Shown piece after piece: positions 55,039 to 63,603 of a stretch of 64,000 bases of DNA. The stretch comes from Synechococcus sp. BIOS-E4-1. GTDB taxonomy: Bacteria > Cyanobacteriota > Cyanobacteriia > PCC-6307 > Cyanobiaceae. How positions within the stretch are numbered: position 1 is the stretch's first letter; the number at the start of each line of letters is the position of its first letter. The stretch is taken from assembly GCF_014279995.1 (NCBI RefSeq), contig NZ_CP047935.1, positions 2,191,494-2,255,493 of the forward strand, read 5' to 3'. A program made the position numbers and the translations under genes. The notes below the pieces were generated by a model. It saw only the letters and a list, made by a program, of their open reading frames with translations. It did not search any database and had not been told where the DNA came from.

Positions 55039-55653
55039 ATGCAATGGCTGAGCCTTTGTATGGGATCAGCCGCCTTGCTGATCACGACAGCGCAAACCGC
55101 GCAGAGCGATGTGATGAACTATCAATGCTTCGAGAGAGACACTCGACGCCCTGTGGCAGCAAGTTTGATCGATCTCAGTACGCCAGAGGTGAGTTGTGAA
55201 CGCATCACCCTGACAGAACCCACGATCACCTCGCCTGATCAAGCCCCTGAAGACGGCGCTGAACAGCCATTCACAGATCCGGAAATCAGCAGTGGACCAA
55301 GCCCGTACGCCGAAATGTCTCCCGATCCAGAAGTCGTGAATCGCTATGTGCGCAATGATCCATTTGCCGCACGGCGAGCAATGAATCTTGCCCGAGGTGC
55401 TGCGACCCGGAGAAATGGCGGCCTGAGAATTTATCGCCCTGGAATCTGCATGTATGAAAGTGCATCTAATAATCCCTGCCTGGTCCACGCGGGGCCTGAA
55501 GGATTTGAATTCAAGATTCCTGGCGGTGCTCCTGGCTGGGAACAGTCCGCAGGCTCTCCTTCAGTGATGACAAGGATTCTTGTGGGTGCAGACGGACGCT
55601 CGCTGCTGCAGATCGATCAGACACTGATCACCGCCCCTGAGACGTCCGACTGA
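55039..55653 (+). CDS. Exported protein, unknown function
   Basis: 204 residues from the ATG at 55039, which has AAGGA-like bases just upstream; the open frame reaches 54931 but the earlier part is not coding-like. Signal peptide MQWLSLCMGSAALLITTAQT. The mature part has paired cysteines (NYQCFERD, VSCERI, GICMYES, NPCLVHAG), an acidic Pro-rich linker and no known domain. Probably periplasmic. Confidence 0.6.
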   Translation: MQWLSLCMGSAALLITTAQTAQSDVMNYQCFERDTRRPVAASLIDLSTPEVSCERITLTEPTITSPDQAPEDGAEQPFTDPEISSGPSPYAEMSPDPEVVNRYVRNDPFAARRAMNLARGAATRRNGGLRIYRPGICMYESASNNPCLVHAGPEGFEFKIPGGAPGWEQSAGSPSVMTRILVGADGRSLLQIDQTLITAPETSD

Positions 55654-55758
55654 ATCATTCAGCGTGAACATGAGCCCTGTCATTCCACCCTTTGCAGAGT
55701 GTTCCTGCTGTGGAAAATCGTGACCTGGTCCTGAACGAGCAGCGAGCCTCCAGATCCG

Positions 55759-56019
55759 TCAGTCTTGATACAGCCTTCTTGTTCCGCTGATCGATTCGCA
55801 GTCACTGGGAGGCAATTCGCGCGCTGCACAAGCTTCTTGCACCACCTCAATGCGCTTTGCCCTGGTTGTGGCACCACGACGATTAAGAAGCTCATACATG
55901 GCCGGACTGATCAGACGCTCCTGCAGGAGGCGTTCGTTGGTTTGAGCAGATGCATGCAGCCCATACAACGTGAAGACGGCTAGCGAGCAGTACAGAACAG
56001 AGTGATGGATTCGGGTCAT
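55759..56019 (-). CDS. Small exported protein, unknown function
   Basis: 86 residues: signal peptide (MTRIHHSVLYCSLAVFTLYG, cleavage near ASAQ), then a charged helical mature part with two cysteines (EACAARELPPSDCESI). Unknown. Confidence 0.55.
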   Translation of the reverse strand: MTRIHHSVLYCSLAVFTLYGLHASAQTNERLLQERLISPAMYELLNRRGATTRAKRIEVVQEACAARELPPSDCESISGTRRLYQD

Positions 56020-56125
56020 TCCTACACGCTAGAGCTCAGTACCACCTAGGAAGACATCGCTTCCAGGCCATCCTCTGAATCGTTGGCCACATTGGCCTTC
56101 GCCGAACGCAACAGTTGCCTTTCAG

Positions 56126-56419
56126 CTATGCGAGAAGTTCTTCAGCCTCAGCCTGGATTTTGCAATCGCTTCTGGGGTAAGCAACACAAAGAAGGCTGAA
56201 GCCCGCCTCCATCTGCTCCTCATCAAGAAAGCTCTGATCACTTTGATCGAGTGTCCCCTCCGAGACCCTGCCTGCACAGGTTGAGCATGCGCCTGCTTTG
56301 CAGGAGTAAGGCAGATCAAGACCTGCTTCCTCCGCTGCATCGAGGATGTATTGATCGTCGTCACAAGCGAAAGCTTGCTCACCCACCTCCGTGACCATCG
56401 TGACAGTAAAAGTAGCCAT
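56126..56419 (-). CDS. petF: Plant-type [2Fe-2S] ferredoxin
   Basis: 97 residues from [15 protein letters not shown] (56419); the longer frame to 56473 is not conserved. Cysteines in [14 protein letters not shown] and LLCVAYP are the four cluster ligands; [20 protein letters not shown] and [15 protein letters not shown] are canonical. Strongly acidic, as in photosynthetic ferredoxin that takes electrons from photosystem I. One of probably several ferredoxins in the genome. Confidence 0.95.
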   Translation of the reverse strand: MATFTVTMVTEVGEQAFACDDDQYILDAAEEAGLDLPYSCKAGACSTCAGRVSEGTLDQSDQSFLDEEQMEAGFSLLCVAYPRSDCKIQAEAEELLA

Positions 56420-56699
56420 TTGATACCGATGCACTGCCTGCAGCATCAACCGACCAAGCCAATCAATCAACAAAGATTTGGATTTATTTTGGGATCAAAC
56501 GCATAAAAGCAAACATCAACCAACAACCAAACCCGATACATCGCTTCAGTCAACAAGCAATTTTAGTATCAAGTGCGACAAAAATCTCTGCACAAGATGT
56601 TCGGCAAAATACATAAAGGGCACACTTTTTAAATTGAGTTAAGCATGCCCTTACCACTGGAGTCTTTCAATTAGTTTTCATATAAACAAAGGCTTATCC

Positions 56700-56861
56700 A
56701 TGACTCGCCAATCCGCAGCCAACCTCCGCAAATTAAATGGACATCTCGTGCATCTTGCTCTAGAAGTCGAGGAGAAAGTTAATCATTCTCGCAGAAATCA
56801 CAAACTTGAGCTGATGCTGGATCAACACAATAAGGACTTCAAAACTCTTGAGACCACGTAA
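56700..56861 (+). CDS. 53-residue charged protein, unknown function
   Basis: MTRQSAANLRKLNGHLVHLA then a helix rich in Glu/Lys/His (EEKVNHSRRNHKLELMLDQH). Clean ATG and stop, helical; not recognised. Confidence 0.5.
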   Translation: MTRQSAANLRKLNGHLVHLALEVEEKVNHSRRNHKLELMLDQHNKDFKTLETT

Positions 56862-56961
56862 GCAGCTAGTGGAAACCTCGTTAAGCTAGTGAGGGAATCT
56901 ATTCGAGGGAAGGGGGCAAGCGAATGATCTAATCACCTACTTTTGGATGAAAAGCATGAGA

Positions 56962-57723
56962 TTAAGCCTGCCTTGATGCGTGACGCACATTTTCGACAAA
57001 CTGACGGGTTCTATCCATGCATTTCTGAAAGCGAATGGGTTTGTCATTGGCATCTCGAGCGTTTGTTTGCATGCAGCTGTCGACGCCAGCAGGCATGACT
57101 TCATGAATAGCGCGTTGGACATTCGAAGGAGATAGTCCGCCCGCCAGAATCACTGGTATTCGACTTTGCTGGACAACGCACCGGGCTGTCGTCCAATCAC
57201 TGGCAAGGCCTGTAATGCCAATAAAGCCTTCCCCAGATGGTTGATCACTCTGCGCCTCAGCGTTGTCGGCGACGATGCAAGTATCCAGCAGAAAATAATC
57301 GGAAATGGGTTCAAACAGCTTTGCGACCTCAAGGCTGGGCAAGAAGCGACCTCGACCTGCCTGAGCGACTGGGATAGCACGCATGACGGCAAGACCTGGA
57401 TACTTATCTCTAACTTTGGATTGCAGCTCCAGATGGTTTTCACACACAGGCAAAATCCCGGACGAGTCACACAAGCAGTCAGAAAAATGCAATATGTCTG
57501 GCCGATAGTAGTCAATAACATTACAAATCACCTCGAAATCGACAAACAAAGGAATGATTGACGATTTGGAGCTGCTGTCCCTAATCGCATTAACTGTATC
57601 CAAAAGCTCCGGCTGTCGACAGTCATCAGCACTCAATATCACACTGCCGATATGTTCAACGCCAAGCTCTATCATTGCCTCAGCTTCTTCAGGTGTTTGA
57701 ATTTCATATATTTGAGTGAGCAA
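56962..57723 (-). CDS. TrpF-like (phosphoribosylanthranilate isomerase-type) barrel
   Basis: 253 residues. TIM-barrel features of TrpF are visible: MLTQIYEIQTPEEAEAMIEL, IIPLFVD, DILHFSD, DYFLLDT, TGLASDWTTARCVV, PVILAGGLSPSNVQRAI, and a divergent end (PAGVDSCMQTNARDANDKP) where TrpF has GVDVNSGVE. The catalytic Cys of TrpF (KICG near the start) is replaced (QIYE), so the trp pathway reaction is doubtful; a related sugar-phosphate or phosphate-binding role is possible. Confidence 0.7.
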   Translation of the reverse strand: MLTQIYEIQTPEEAEAMIELGVEHIGSVILSADDCRQPELLDTVNAIRDSSSKSSIIPLFVDFEVICNVIDYYRPDILHFSDCLCDSSGILPVCENHLELQSKVRDKYPGLAVMRAIPVAQAGRGRFLPSLEVAKLFEPISDYFLLDTCIVADNAEAQSDQPSGEGFIGITGLASDWTTARCVVQQSRIPVILAGGLSPSNVQRAIHEVMPAGVDSCMQTNARDANDKPIRFQKCMDRTRQFVENVRHASRQA

Positions 57724-57878
57724 ATTGAACTCCTGTCGTTGCGAGGTCTATGCAGAAGTCATAGCAACGACCTTCAAATGCCATGAGTACCCGACCGACA
57801 GCTCATGTCCAGTCGCTGATCCGTAGCATCACTCCTGCCCTGCGTAGGCGTTATCAAAGACTGACAGGAGTCTCACCT

Positions 57879-58133
57879 TCAGGCCAAATGCTCAACGTTT
57901 GAGAAAAGCCAATCCCAACCGTCAAAGATCATCCAAGCACCAACCGGTTGTACAAGAACAATTTGGAATCGTAATTCCTTTCTCGAGGACCAAAAGCTTT
58001 GATCGCACTGGTCATCGCGCCATATTCGTTCACGTCCATTGATCAGGCGGGGGCGGGTGGCTTTCAGGAGCTTGTCAATCAATGAATGCTCGCTTTGCAC
58101 TGATCGGCTGTGACCCTGAGTTAGCCAACCCAT
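57879..58133 (-). CDS. Small protein, paralogue of the 61057 gene
   Basis: 84 residues. RDDQCDQSFWSSRKELRFQI and FDGWDWLFSNVEHLA align with the 61057-61347 protein. Basic, Trp-rich, no known domain. The two genes share DNA similarity before and around the start. Confidence 0.5.
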   Translation of the reverse strand: MGWLTQGHSRSVQSEHSLIDKLLKATRPRLINGRERIWRDDQCDQSFWSSRKELRFQIVLVQPVGAWMIFDGWDWLFSNVEHLA

Positions 58134-58476
58134 GCGTCAGCACTGCCTGGTGAGGCACAACGCCAGTGCGGCATGCCAGAGCATGAGAAAACAGAAGTGC
58201 AAGACCAATCCGAAAGCCAGGCAACAGCAGCATTGGCTCAGAAGTTGATCAGCCCTGAGCCGAACAATCGGAGTAGCCCGTTGAATGCTTCTTTTTCACT
58301 GGCTTGTCGGTCTCGTGGTGGTCAGCGTTTGGATGGTTGCAGCACATGGGGTTCTCCCGTTCGCCTTCCATCAGCCTCGGATTTGTGCTGGTTCGGGCCA
58401 TCCCCCGTCCGAGTGAATTCTCCAAACTGGCGAGGTGCCGATAGGGTCTTGCCGCAAGATGAACCCCGATTGCTGG
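58134..58476. other. 343 bp without a certain gene
   Basis: A 43-codon hydrophobic frame at 58285-58416 (MLLFHWLVGLVVVSVWMV...) might encode a small membrane peptide; support is weak. Confidence 0.3.
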
Positions 58477-58740
58477 TCAGGAGTCCAATCTCCTCATTTC
58501 ACTTTGGATCTCATCCTCTGTAATCGGCTTTGGTCGATAGTTATAGGAAATGGCTTGCCAGATCAACGCCAGACCCCAAAAAGCGATCGGCCAAATTGGC
58601 CAGAAATCACCACGACCCGACAGCGCCCAGATCACCACAAGCGTGATGTTGGTGATGGCATAAATCCTGAGCTGTCTCTCTAGTCCCCTCCGATGCTTGA
58701 GGCTTGCGAGGGCACCTTCTCTGCGTTCTTGGTCCGTCAT
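58477..58740 (-). CDS. 2TM domain protein
   Basis: 87 residues from MTDQERREG (58740). Two helices (IYAITNITLVVIWAL and FWPIWPIAFWGLALIWQAI) separated by GRGD, flanked by charged ends, match the 2TM domain family. Function unknown. Confidence 0.75.
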   Translation of the reverse strand: MTDQERREGALASLKHRRGLERQLRIYAITNITLVVIWALSGRGDFWPIWPIAFWGLALIWQAISYNYRPKPITEDEIQSEMRRLDS

Positions 58741-58953
58741 CAATTGAGTCAGACTTGTTTTCAGACCTATAGCAAGGGTCAGTTAACCCGTTCAATTGTT
58801 TGTGGACCAGAGTCCACCAGGGCCGAACAGGGACCTCACACCGGTCATCCGCCAGACTCCAAACAGCCAACAGGTCGGGAAGTTCGGATAACCGCTAGAG
58901 AAATGCTGCAGTGGATGTCGTAGACCGAATCAATCGTTTTCGAGAGTTTTGAG

Positions 58954-59157
58954 ATGACTAAAACTCTGCTTTTATGCGACTGCTCGCTGTGCAAGTGCAG
59001 CGTTGAAGAATCGCTATCGATCAGGATTGGTGGTCAGCACTTCTGCTCTGAGGCTTGCGCCAAAGGACATCCAAGCATGGAGCCCTGCCACGGTGAGCAG
59101 GAAGGTTGTCACTGTGGGACCGGAGAGTTGGCACTTCTGCTATCTGCTCCTAGCTAG
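58954..59157 (+). CDS. smtA: Bacterial metallothionein (SmtA/BmtA family)
   Basis: 67 residues with ten cysteines: LLCDCSLCKCSVEES, FCSEACAKGHP, EPCHGEQEGCHCG, the order seen in Synechococcus SmtA. It chelates Zn, Cd or Cu and buffers metal stress. The C-terminus after HCGTG is about ten residues longer than SmtA. No adjacent smtB repressor gene or SmtB-type operator is visible. Note the P1B metal ATPase elsewhere in the window. Confidence 0.9.
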   Translation: MTKTLLLCDCSLCKCSVEESLSIRIGGQHFCSEACAKGHPSMEPCHGEQEGCHCGTGELALLLSAPS

Positions 59158-59318
59158 CCCAGAACCAGCACATACTCTCGGCATCTCCTGCTCGTGGGTT
59201 GGAGAGCTCACGGCTGCAGCTCCAAAGCTTGGCGATGAAGGACCCTGATCGGCTAGCAACCCCGATGTCATCGATGTCAGTGCTGAACTGGATGACACCA
59301 TGAGCAACCGAGTGGACC

Positions 59319-59501
59319 TCATGCGAAAGATTGGGAGCGAATCGCCAGGAGCTCGGCGATCGCAGGCGGAAGCACTGCCAGCGCAGCAGCAGTTGGCATC
59401 ATCTCTTGTGAGTCGTGTTGATCGGACATCAACGGACCAATCCGGATATCAACCTCATACGGACTATCTCGATCGGCTCGTTTGCGGAAACGAAATGCCA
59501 T
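59319..59501 (-). CDS. Small protein downstream of exported protein
   Basis: 60 residues; start overlaps the stop of the 59501-59716 gene by one base, which suggests coupling. The C-terminal half (TAAALAVLPPAIAELLAIRS) is hydrophobic. Not recognised. Confidence 0.4.
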   Translation of the reverse strand: MAFRFRKRADRDSPYEVDIRIGPLMSDQHDSQEMMPTAAALAVLPPAIAELLAIRSQSFA

Positions 59502-59716
59502 CAGTAGTCAAATTTGCCGATGTACAGCCCTCTCTCGCAGTTACGGAGCAGGGTTGGACCGGCCATCAATCCGTGTGCCTCGGCCGCCTCAACACACCGA
59601 TCCATCTTTGCCTCATAAGCCAGACCCCCGAGGATGGGGCTGATCACCTCACCTACCCCTGCCGCGAACACGACAGAACACGCGAAGACCACAAAACGTT
59701 TGGTGCACTTGTCCAT
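59501..59716 (-). CDS. Small membrane-anchored or exported protein
   Basis: 71 residues. MDKCTKRFVVFACSVVFAAG is a signal-anchor; the remainder (PILGGLAYEAKMDRCVEAAEA, LLRNCERGLYIG) has two cysteines suited to a disulfide outside the cytoplasm. Unknown function. Confidence 0.55.
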   Translation of the reverse strand: MDKCTKRFVVFACSVVFAAGVGEVISPILGGLAYEAKMDRCVEAAEAHGLMAGPTLLRNCERGLYIGKFDY

Positions 59717-60269
59717 CAGCCATTCCTCCCATCACAACCTCTTTCGGAATGGCAGCGGCGCGCATCACCCGAAAGGGGGATTGCGTTAATCCAGGTTCTG
59801 CATTCAGAGCTACGCACGGTCCTAAACAAGCACCTTGCAGAGGGCTCGTTATACATGGTCAACAATCTGATCTAGCCAAATCCAAAGGCATCAGAACGAG
59901 CGCATCCAAGCGCCTATCTGCTAAGAAACATAGGGTTGACGCAAAATATTCGGCAAAGAGAGAAACACACGAACTGCTACACCTGAATGCCATCAAAAGA
60001 TCAAGCAGCCATCAATCTGATCCGGGTATGTGCCACAACGATTGGCCCGGAGGATGCCGGCAGACAGACACGTTGTCTCCCAGTCAACCGCCTACTGATG
60101 TCGCGACGAGATGTTGGCGGTCCACTTGAAACTGCTCGCTATTGCTGTGATCGCTGCTGAAGTTCAGGTGGCTCCAGCTCCGATCTGATCGCAGTGACGG
60201 TCATCACGACCTGGAGAGCTCGCAGCACCATCATCAAGTGTCCAGCATTGACTGGTATCTAAAACCTCC
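59717..60269. other. 553 bp without a clear gene
   Basis: Open frames here lack coding character; no repeats or hairpins stand out. Confidence 0.5.
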
Positions 60270-60428
60270 ATGGATCAAAACGAAATTACCAACTGGAAAG
60301 CTATCGCCCAGAAAATGGAGGCTGATGGAAACACCAACAGCTGGTTTTATCTACGTGCCAGAGCCATCGCTGATGGAAAGCCAGACCCGATGCCCAAGGT
60401 CGCTGAGTTAATGCCTAAGTCGATTTGA
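60270..60428 (+). CDS. 52-residue protein, unknown function
   Basis: MDQNEITNWKAIAQKMEADG then NTNSWFYLRARAIADGKPDP. Helical, compact, with clean ATG and TGA; coding-like. Not recognised. Confidence 0.55.
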   Translation: MDQNEITNWKAIAQKMEADGNTNSWFYLRARAIADGKPDPMPKVAELMPKSI

Positions 60429-61056
60429 TCAAAGGTCTTGCAGCTTCGAACGCTCTGGTGATAAGCAGCGCAAGCATGCTCATCTAGCAAGACGTCTGCT
60501 GAAATGGATATGGATCCCTTCATCTTCTTTCCCTAAGCTTCAAGACTACTCATGAATATTTGATTGATTCCTGGAGAAGACTTGCAGACTTAACAAGAGT
60601 CCTGGAAAGGCCAGAGGTAGCCAAGCTGATCTCAACAAATGTAGTTCTCGATAGTCCTTCTATTAGAACGGGTGGGAAATGGATACTGAATTTTCGTATC
60701 AGCCTATCTTCCAAGATGCAGCTGATTGGTGGCTAAACCTGTAAGGACTTCCTTAGATGCTGCTTCCTGAAAAGACCTGAGCATAGAAACCGTTATGCAT
60801 CAACTTCGTATCTGAACGTAGACATTAATTATCAGCTGGGCCGTAGAGCTTGGAGCCAACAGACATCAGCAGCAGAAAAGAGATGCTGATAGACAGAACA
60901 ACAAGGCTTTGGATGATGTTCAACCATAGATCAACAGCAATTATGACGGAGATTTCAGCTTCACTGGCCACTTTGAGATGGACGGTCATCCAAGGAGCAC
61001 AACGGTGGTCATAACCGTGTAAGACTCCAGATCAGGCGCTCCATAAGACGCGCCCA
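60429..61056. other. 628 bp without a clear gene
   Basis: Only very short frames (for example 21 codons at 60679) are present; nothing supported. Confidence 0.5.
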
Positions 61057-61347
61057 TCAATCGATCGCAACATAGCGAAGAATGCGAACGGCTGGAAGAT
61101 GAATTCCAAGGAACACCAGTTTTACGTCATAAACCATGACATACAGAGCTTGCAGAGTCGTCACTAAAGCTTGAAAGGCGCCTCTGCCTTGGGCCAGCGA
61201 CTCAATTTTTTGGAAAGACCAATCCCAACCATACAAGGAGCGATCAAAGCGGAAACCACGGCGTAGAAGATCAACTTGGTAGTTTGATGTTCTTCTGGAC
61301 GACCAAAGTCTTTGATCGCACTGGTCATTGCTTATCTTCGTACCCAC
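61057..61347 (-). CDS. Small protein, paralogue of the 57879 gene
   Basis: 96 residues from a GTG. NDQCDQRLWSSRRTSNYQVD and LYGWDWSFQKIESLA match the 57879 protein. In-frame codons upstream of the start (LIDLQDLRRHAHIQW) also resemble the other copy, but no start codon serves them, so the 5' end may be eroded. The C-terminal 35 residues (ALVTTLQALYVMVYDVKLVF) are hydrophobic and absent from the other copy. Confidence 0.45.
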   Translation of the reverse strand: MGTKISNDQCDQRLWSSRRTSNYQVDLLRRGFRFDRSLYGWDWSFQKIESLAQGRGAFQALVTTLQALYVMVYDVKLVFLGIHLPAVRILRYVAID

Positions 61348-61520
61348 CCATTGGATGTGGGCATGACGTCGAAGATCTTGTAAATCAATGAGAGGTCGCT
61401 GAGCACTTAGGGGTTATGGAGCCGCCTTGAGCAACACAAGCGTCAGCGATGCATGGATCGGTAAGGAACCCTAGAGGCAAGCCCGCCCCGGAGAGGGCAA
61501 GCAGCTGCCGTGGATAGGCC

Positions 61521-61769
61521 ATGGCGACGACTATCGCTGGCTTGAGCCCAGAAACATTTCAGCCCGGCAAAATGATGACGACTAACAAGTTTCAAATTCT
61601 GCAGAATGCTTCTGAGAATCAGGCCAGTGATGTGTGCAAATTAAGCGCGAAAACGCTTTACGATGCAAAAACCTCTACATCGATGAAGCAATATGATGTC
61701 AGAGAAATCGCACTAAATCAGGTTATTGATCGCATAAAGGCTACGCAATCGACGAACAGTCACCTCTAA
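61521..61769 (+). CDS. Small protein, unknown function
   Basis: 82 residues from 61521, or 65 from the Met at 61572 (MMTTNKFQILQ). Helical with many Ala/Ser/Thr; weak support. Confidence 0.35.
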   Translation: MATTIAGLSPETFQPGKMMTTNKFQILQNASENQASDVCKLSAKTLYDAKTSTSMKQYDVREIALNQVIDRIKATQSTNSHL

Positions 61770-61834
61770 CTCGCAACACAATCGCGCGTCAAAGAAAGCA
61801 CTGTCGAGAAACAAGCAACTCATTTGACATAACG

Positions 61835-63262
61835 TTAACCATCCGCTGGAATGAACTTGCGCCAGAACAAAGTATAATAAAAGTTGACAAGAAAATCATT
61901 ACTCTTGACCAATTCCATGTGGGGAAGATAGAAAAACATTGCACTATTCCAATCAATCAAAGAGCCTTCTCTTGGATACTCAGTGTTCTTCATGGCATAA
62001 GCACTTTCCCTGAGAACACTTCCGTCTCCATCATTACTCTTAAGCTTAAAGTATGTTCGATTGGATGTATTAAGCATAATTTTTGAAACAGTAGGAGTCC
62101 CTACACCTGCGAATAGCCAAAACTTCAAACCTTCTGGCGGGCTAGCCGTGGCATCAATCAAAGAATGAAATAAGAATGCATTTTGCAACAATTTCCTTTG
62201 AAGCTCTTTCGCCTCATTATATAAACAATAATCAGTATTATATTCAGAGGCAATCTGCTTTAACACATCCTTTTGCCTTGGATCAGCAAGACCCCATTGC
62301 ATCTGTTGCCACAAATTAGGGTCGAAAAGATTAACAGACAAACCATCCTGGTTGACAGCATTAACAATATCCGTTCGCGGAAGCAACTCATAAACTGAAG
62401 GCATCGTTCCGACGACAGCAGATGGATATTTGAAATATTTAAATGGAGCAACATGGAAACCATGAATAAGATAATTCAATGCATTGATAGAGCCTTTATT
62501 TGGTGGTGCAACCATCACTAGATTTTCTATCTTACTTGCACCTCTCCAATCAAGAACTGGTGGGTTATCAAAGGAGCCTAAATCCTGCCCGCCGTAACGA
62601 AGATAATACCTAGCCATCAGGCACCCCATCGAGTGGCAGACAATATCAACCTTTTGGCTTCCGCTTAAACTTCCTTTATTCACCAATTGTTTTGAGACAG
62701 TTGAAATATATGCATCCAAGCGCTTAGCATTGACAGCATTAGATTTTCTCCAGTCATAAGCAAACTGAAAAACGGGCTTACCCTTAAAAGATGGAATTTG
62801 CAGGTGATCATCACGTTCCTCTGCCGGCACGAAACCAGCCGTAGTGAGAGATTTAAAAATATTCAAATAAACTGAATATTCAATCGACACAAAAGGCGGA
62901 GGCAGAAACTCGAACTTAACTGTATCTAAAACAGATTGGGTAATAAGATTTTCATCGGCTAATCGTATATTTTTAGCTGATTGGTTCAGAGGAAGAGCGA
63001 GCAACTTGTTCTCCTGCTCTGTTGCTGGCCAATAGGAGTTGTACCCAAAAGCACCCCAAACAACTTTTCCATTTTTTGAATCAATAAACTTTGATCCCCC
63101 AATACCAGGTATAATAATAATTGGATTTGCAAAGGCGAGGTCCTGAGTAAGTGCCTTTCTCATTGGGCCAGCACTTGGGGAATAGATATTTTGACGACTC
63201 GAGCAAGACGCCAGTAAAAACAATACAATAAACAAGCCAATTTTTTTCACGGCAAGGCCCAT
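61835..63262 (-). CDS. LCAT-like alpha/beta hydrolase, lipoprotein
   Basis: 475 residues. Signal peptide with lipobox LLASC (Cys20). PIIIIPGIGGSKFID is the oxyanion block; VCHSMGCLMARYY gives nucleophile Ser211; FQFAYDWRKS and the late SNDGDGSVLRES and FFYLPHMELVKS supply candidate Asp and His. Lecithin:cholesterol acyltransferase-type enzymes act on phospholipids, so an envelope lipase or acyltransferase is likely. AT-richer than the core and alone in a gene-poor stretch; short repeats flank it (61836, 63419). Confidence 0.85.
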   Translation of the reverse strand: MGLAVKKIGLFIVLFLLASCSSRQNIYSPSAGPMRKALTQDLAFANPIIIIPGIGGSKFIDSKNGKVVWGAFGYNSYWPATEQENKLLALPLNQSAKNIRLADENLITQSVLDTVKFEFLPPPFVSIEYSVYLNIFKSLTTAGFVPAEERDDHLQIPSFKGKPVFQFAYDWRKSNAVNAKRLDAYISTVSKQLVNKGSLSGSQKVDIVCHSMGCLMARYYLRYGGQDLGSFDNPPVLDWRGASKIENLVMVAPPNKGSINALNYLIHGFHVAPFKYFKYPSAVVGTMPSVYELLPRTDIVNAVNQDGLSVNLFDPNLWQQMQWGLADPRQKDVLKQIASEYNTDYCLYNEAKELQRKLLQNAFLFHSLIDATASPPEGLKFWLFAGVGTPTVSKIMLNTSNRTYFKLKSNDGDGSVLRESAYAMKNTEYPREGSLIDWNSAMFFYLPHMELVKSNDFLVNFYYTLFWRKFIPADG

Positions 63263-63418
63263 AGACTAGTTATCGCACTAAAGCCGTTAATATGAGCAGA
63301 CTAGCAAAGACAAGTCTTGAAAACATTAGGAATAAAAGTCAAGCAGTCAGACGAATTGTCGGTATAAAATCATCATCGGCCTCGTATTTTAAAATCAAAT
63401 CAAGGAAAGCATCAGAGG

Positions 63419-63431
63419 TAACCATCCGCTG
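63419..63431. repeat. 13-bp direct repeat flanking the LCAT-like gene
   Basis: TAACCATCCGCTG here is identical to 61836-61848, which overlaps the LCAT stop; similarity continues a few bases. It may be a relic of a duplicated gene end. Confidence 0.5.
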
Positions 63432-63603
63432 AATGCAAAGCAATTTATGCAGCAGATGAACAAGCGCATCCGCACAGCAGCTTCGCTGATGAGCTGATCC
63501 CGCGAAGTCGGGTGATTGTGGATTCAGCGGTTATCGCACAGCTGGGCTTTGGCAAAGCAAGTGATCCCATGACGATGAGTGCTGAGTTCAAGATATACGC
63601 TTA
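63422..63603 (+). pseudogene. Possible gene fragment without a start
   Basis: A 60-codon open stretch (SSFADELIPRSRVIVDSAV, LGFGKASDPMTMSAEF) with protein-like composition begins after a stop and has no usable start before the internal Met. The family is not recognised. Confidence 0.3.

Noticed and set aside
58173-58523. 116-codon plus-strand ORF
   Set aside because: Overlaps the 2TM gene end, Ser/Pro-rich, no hydrophobic or domain pattern.
59300-59875. 191-codon plus-strand ORF
   Set aside because: Opposite two coupled minus-strand ORFs with a signal-anchor and better protein character.
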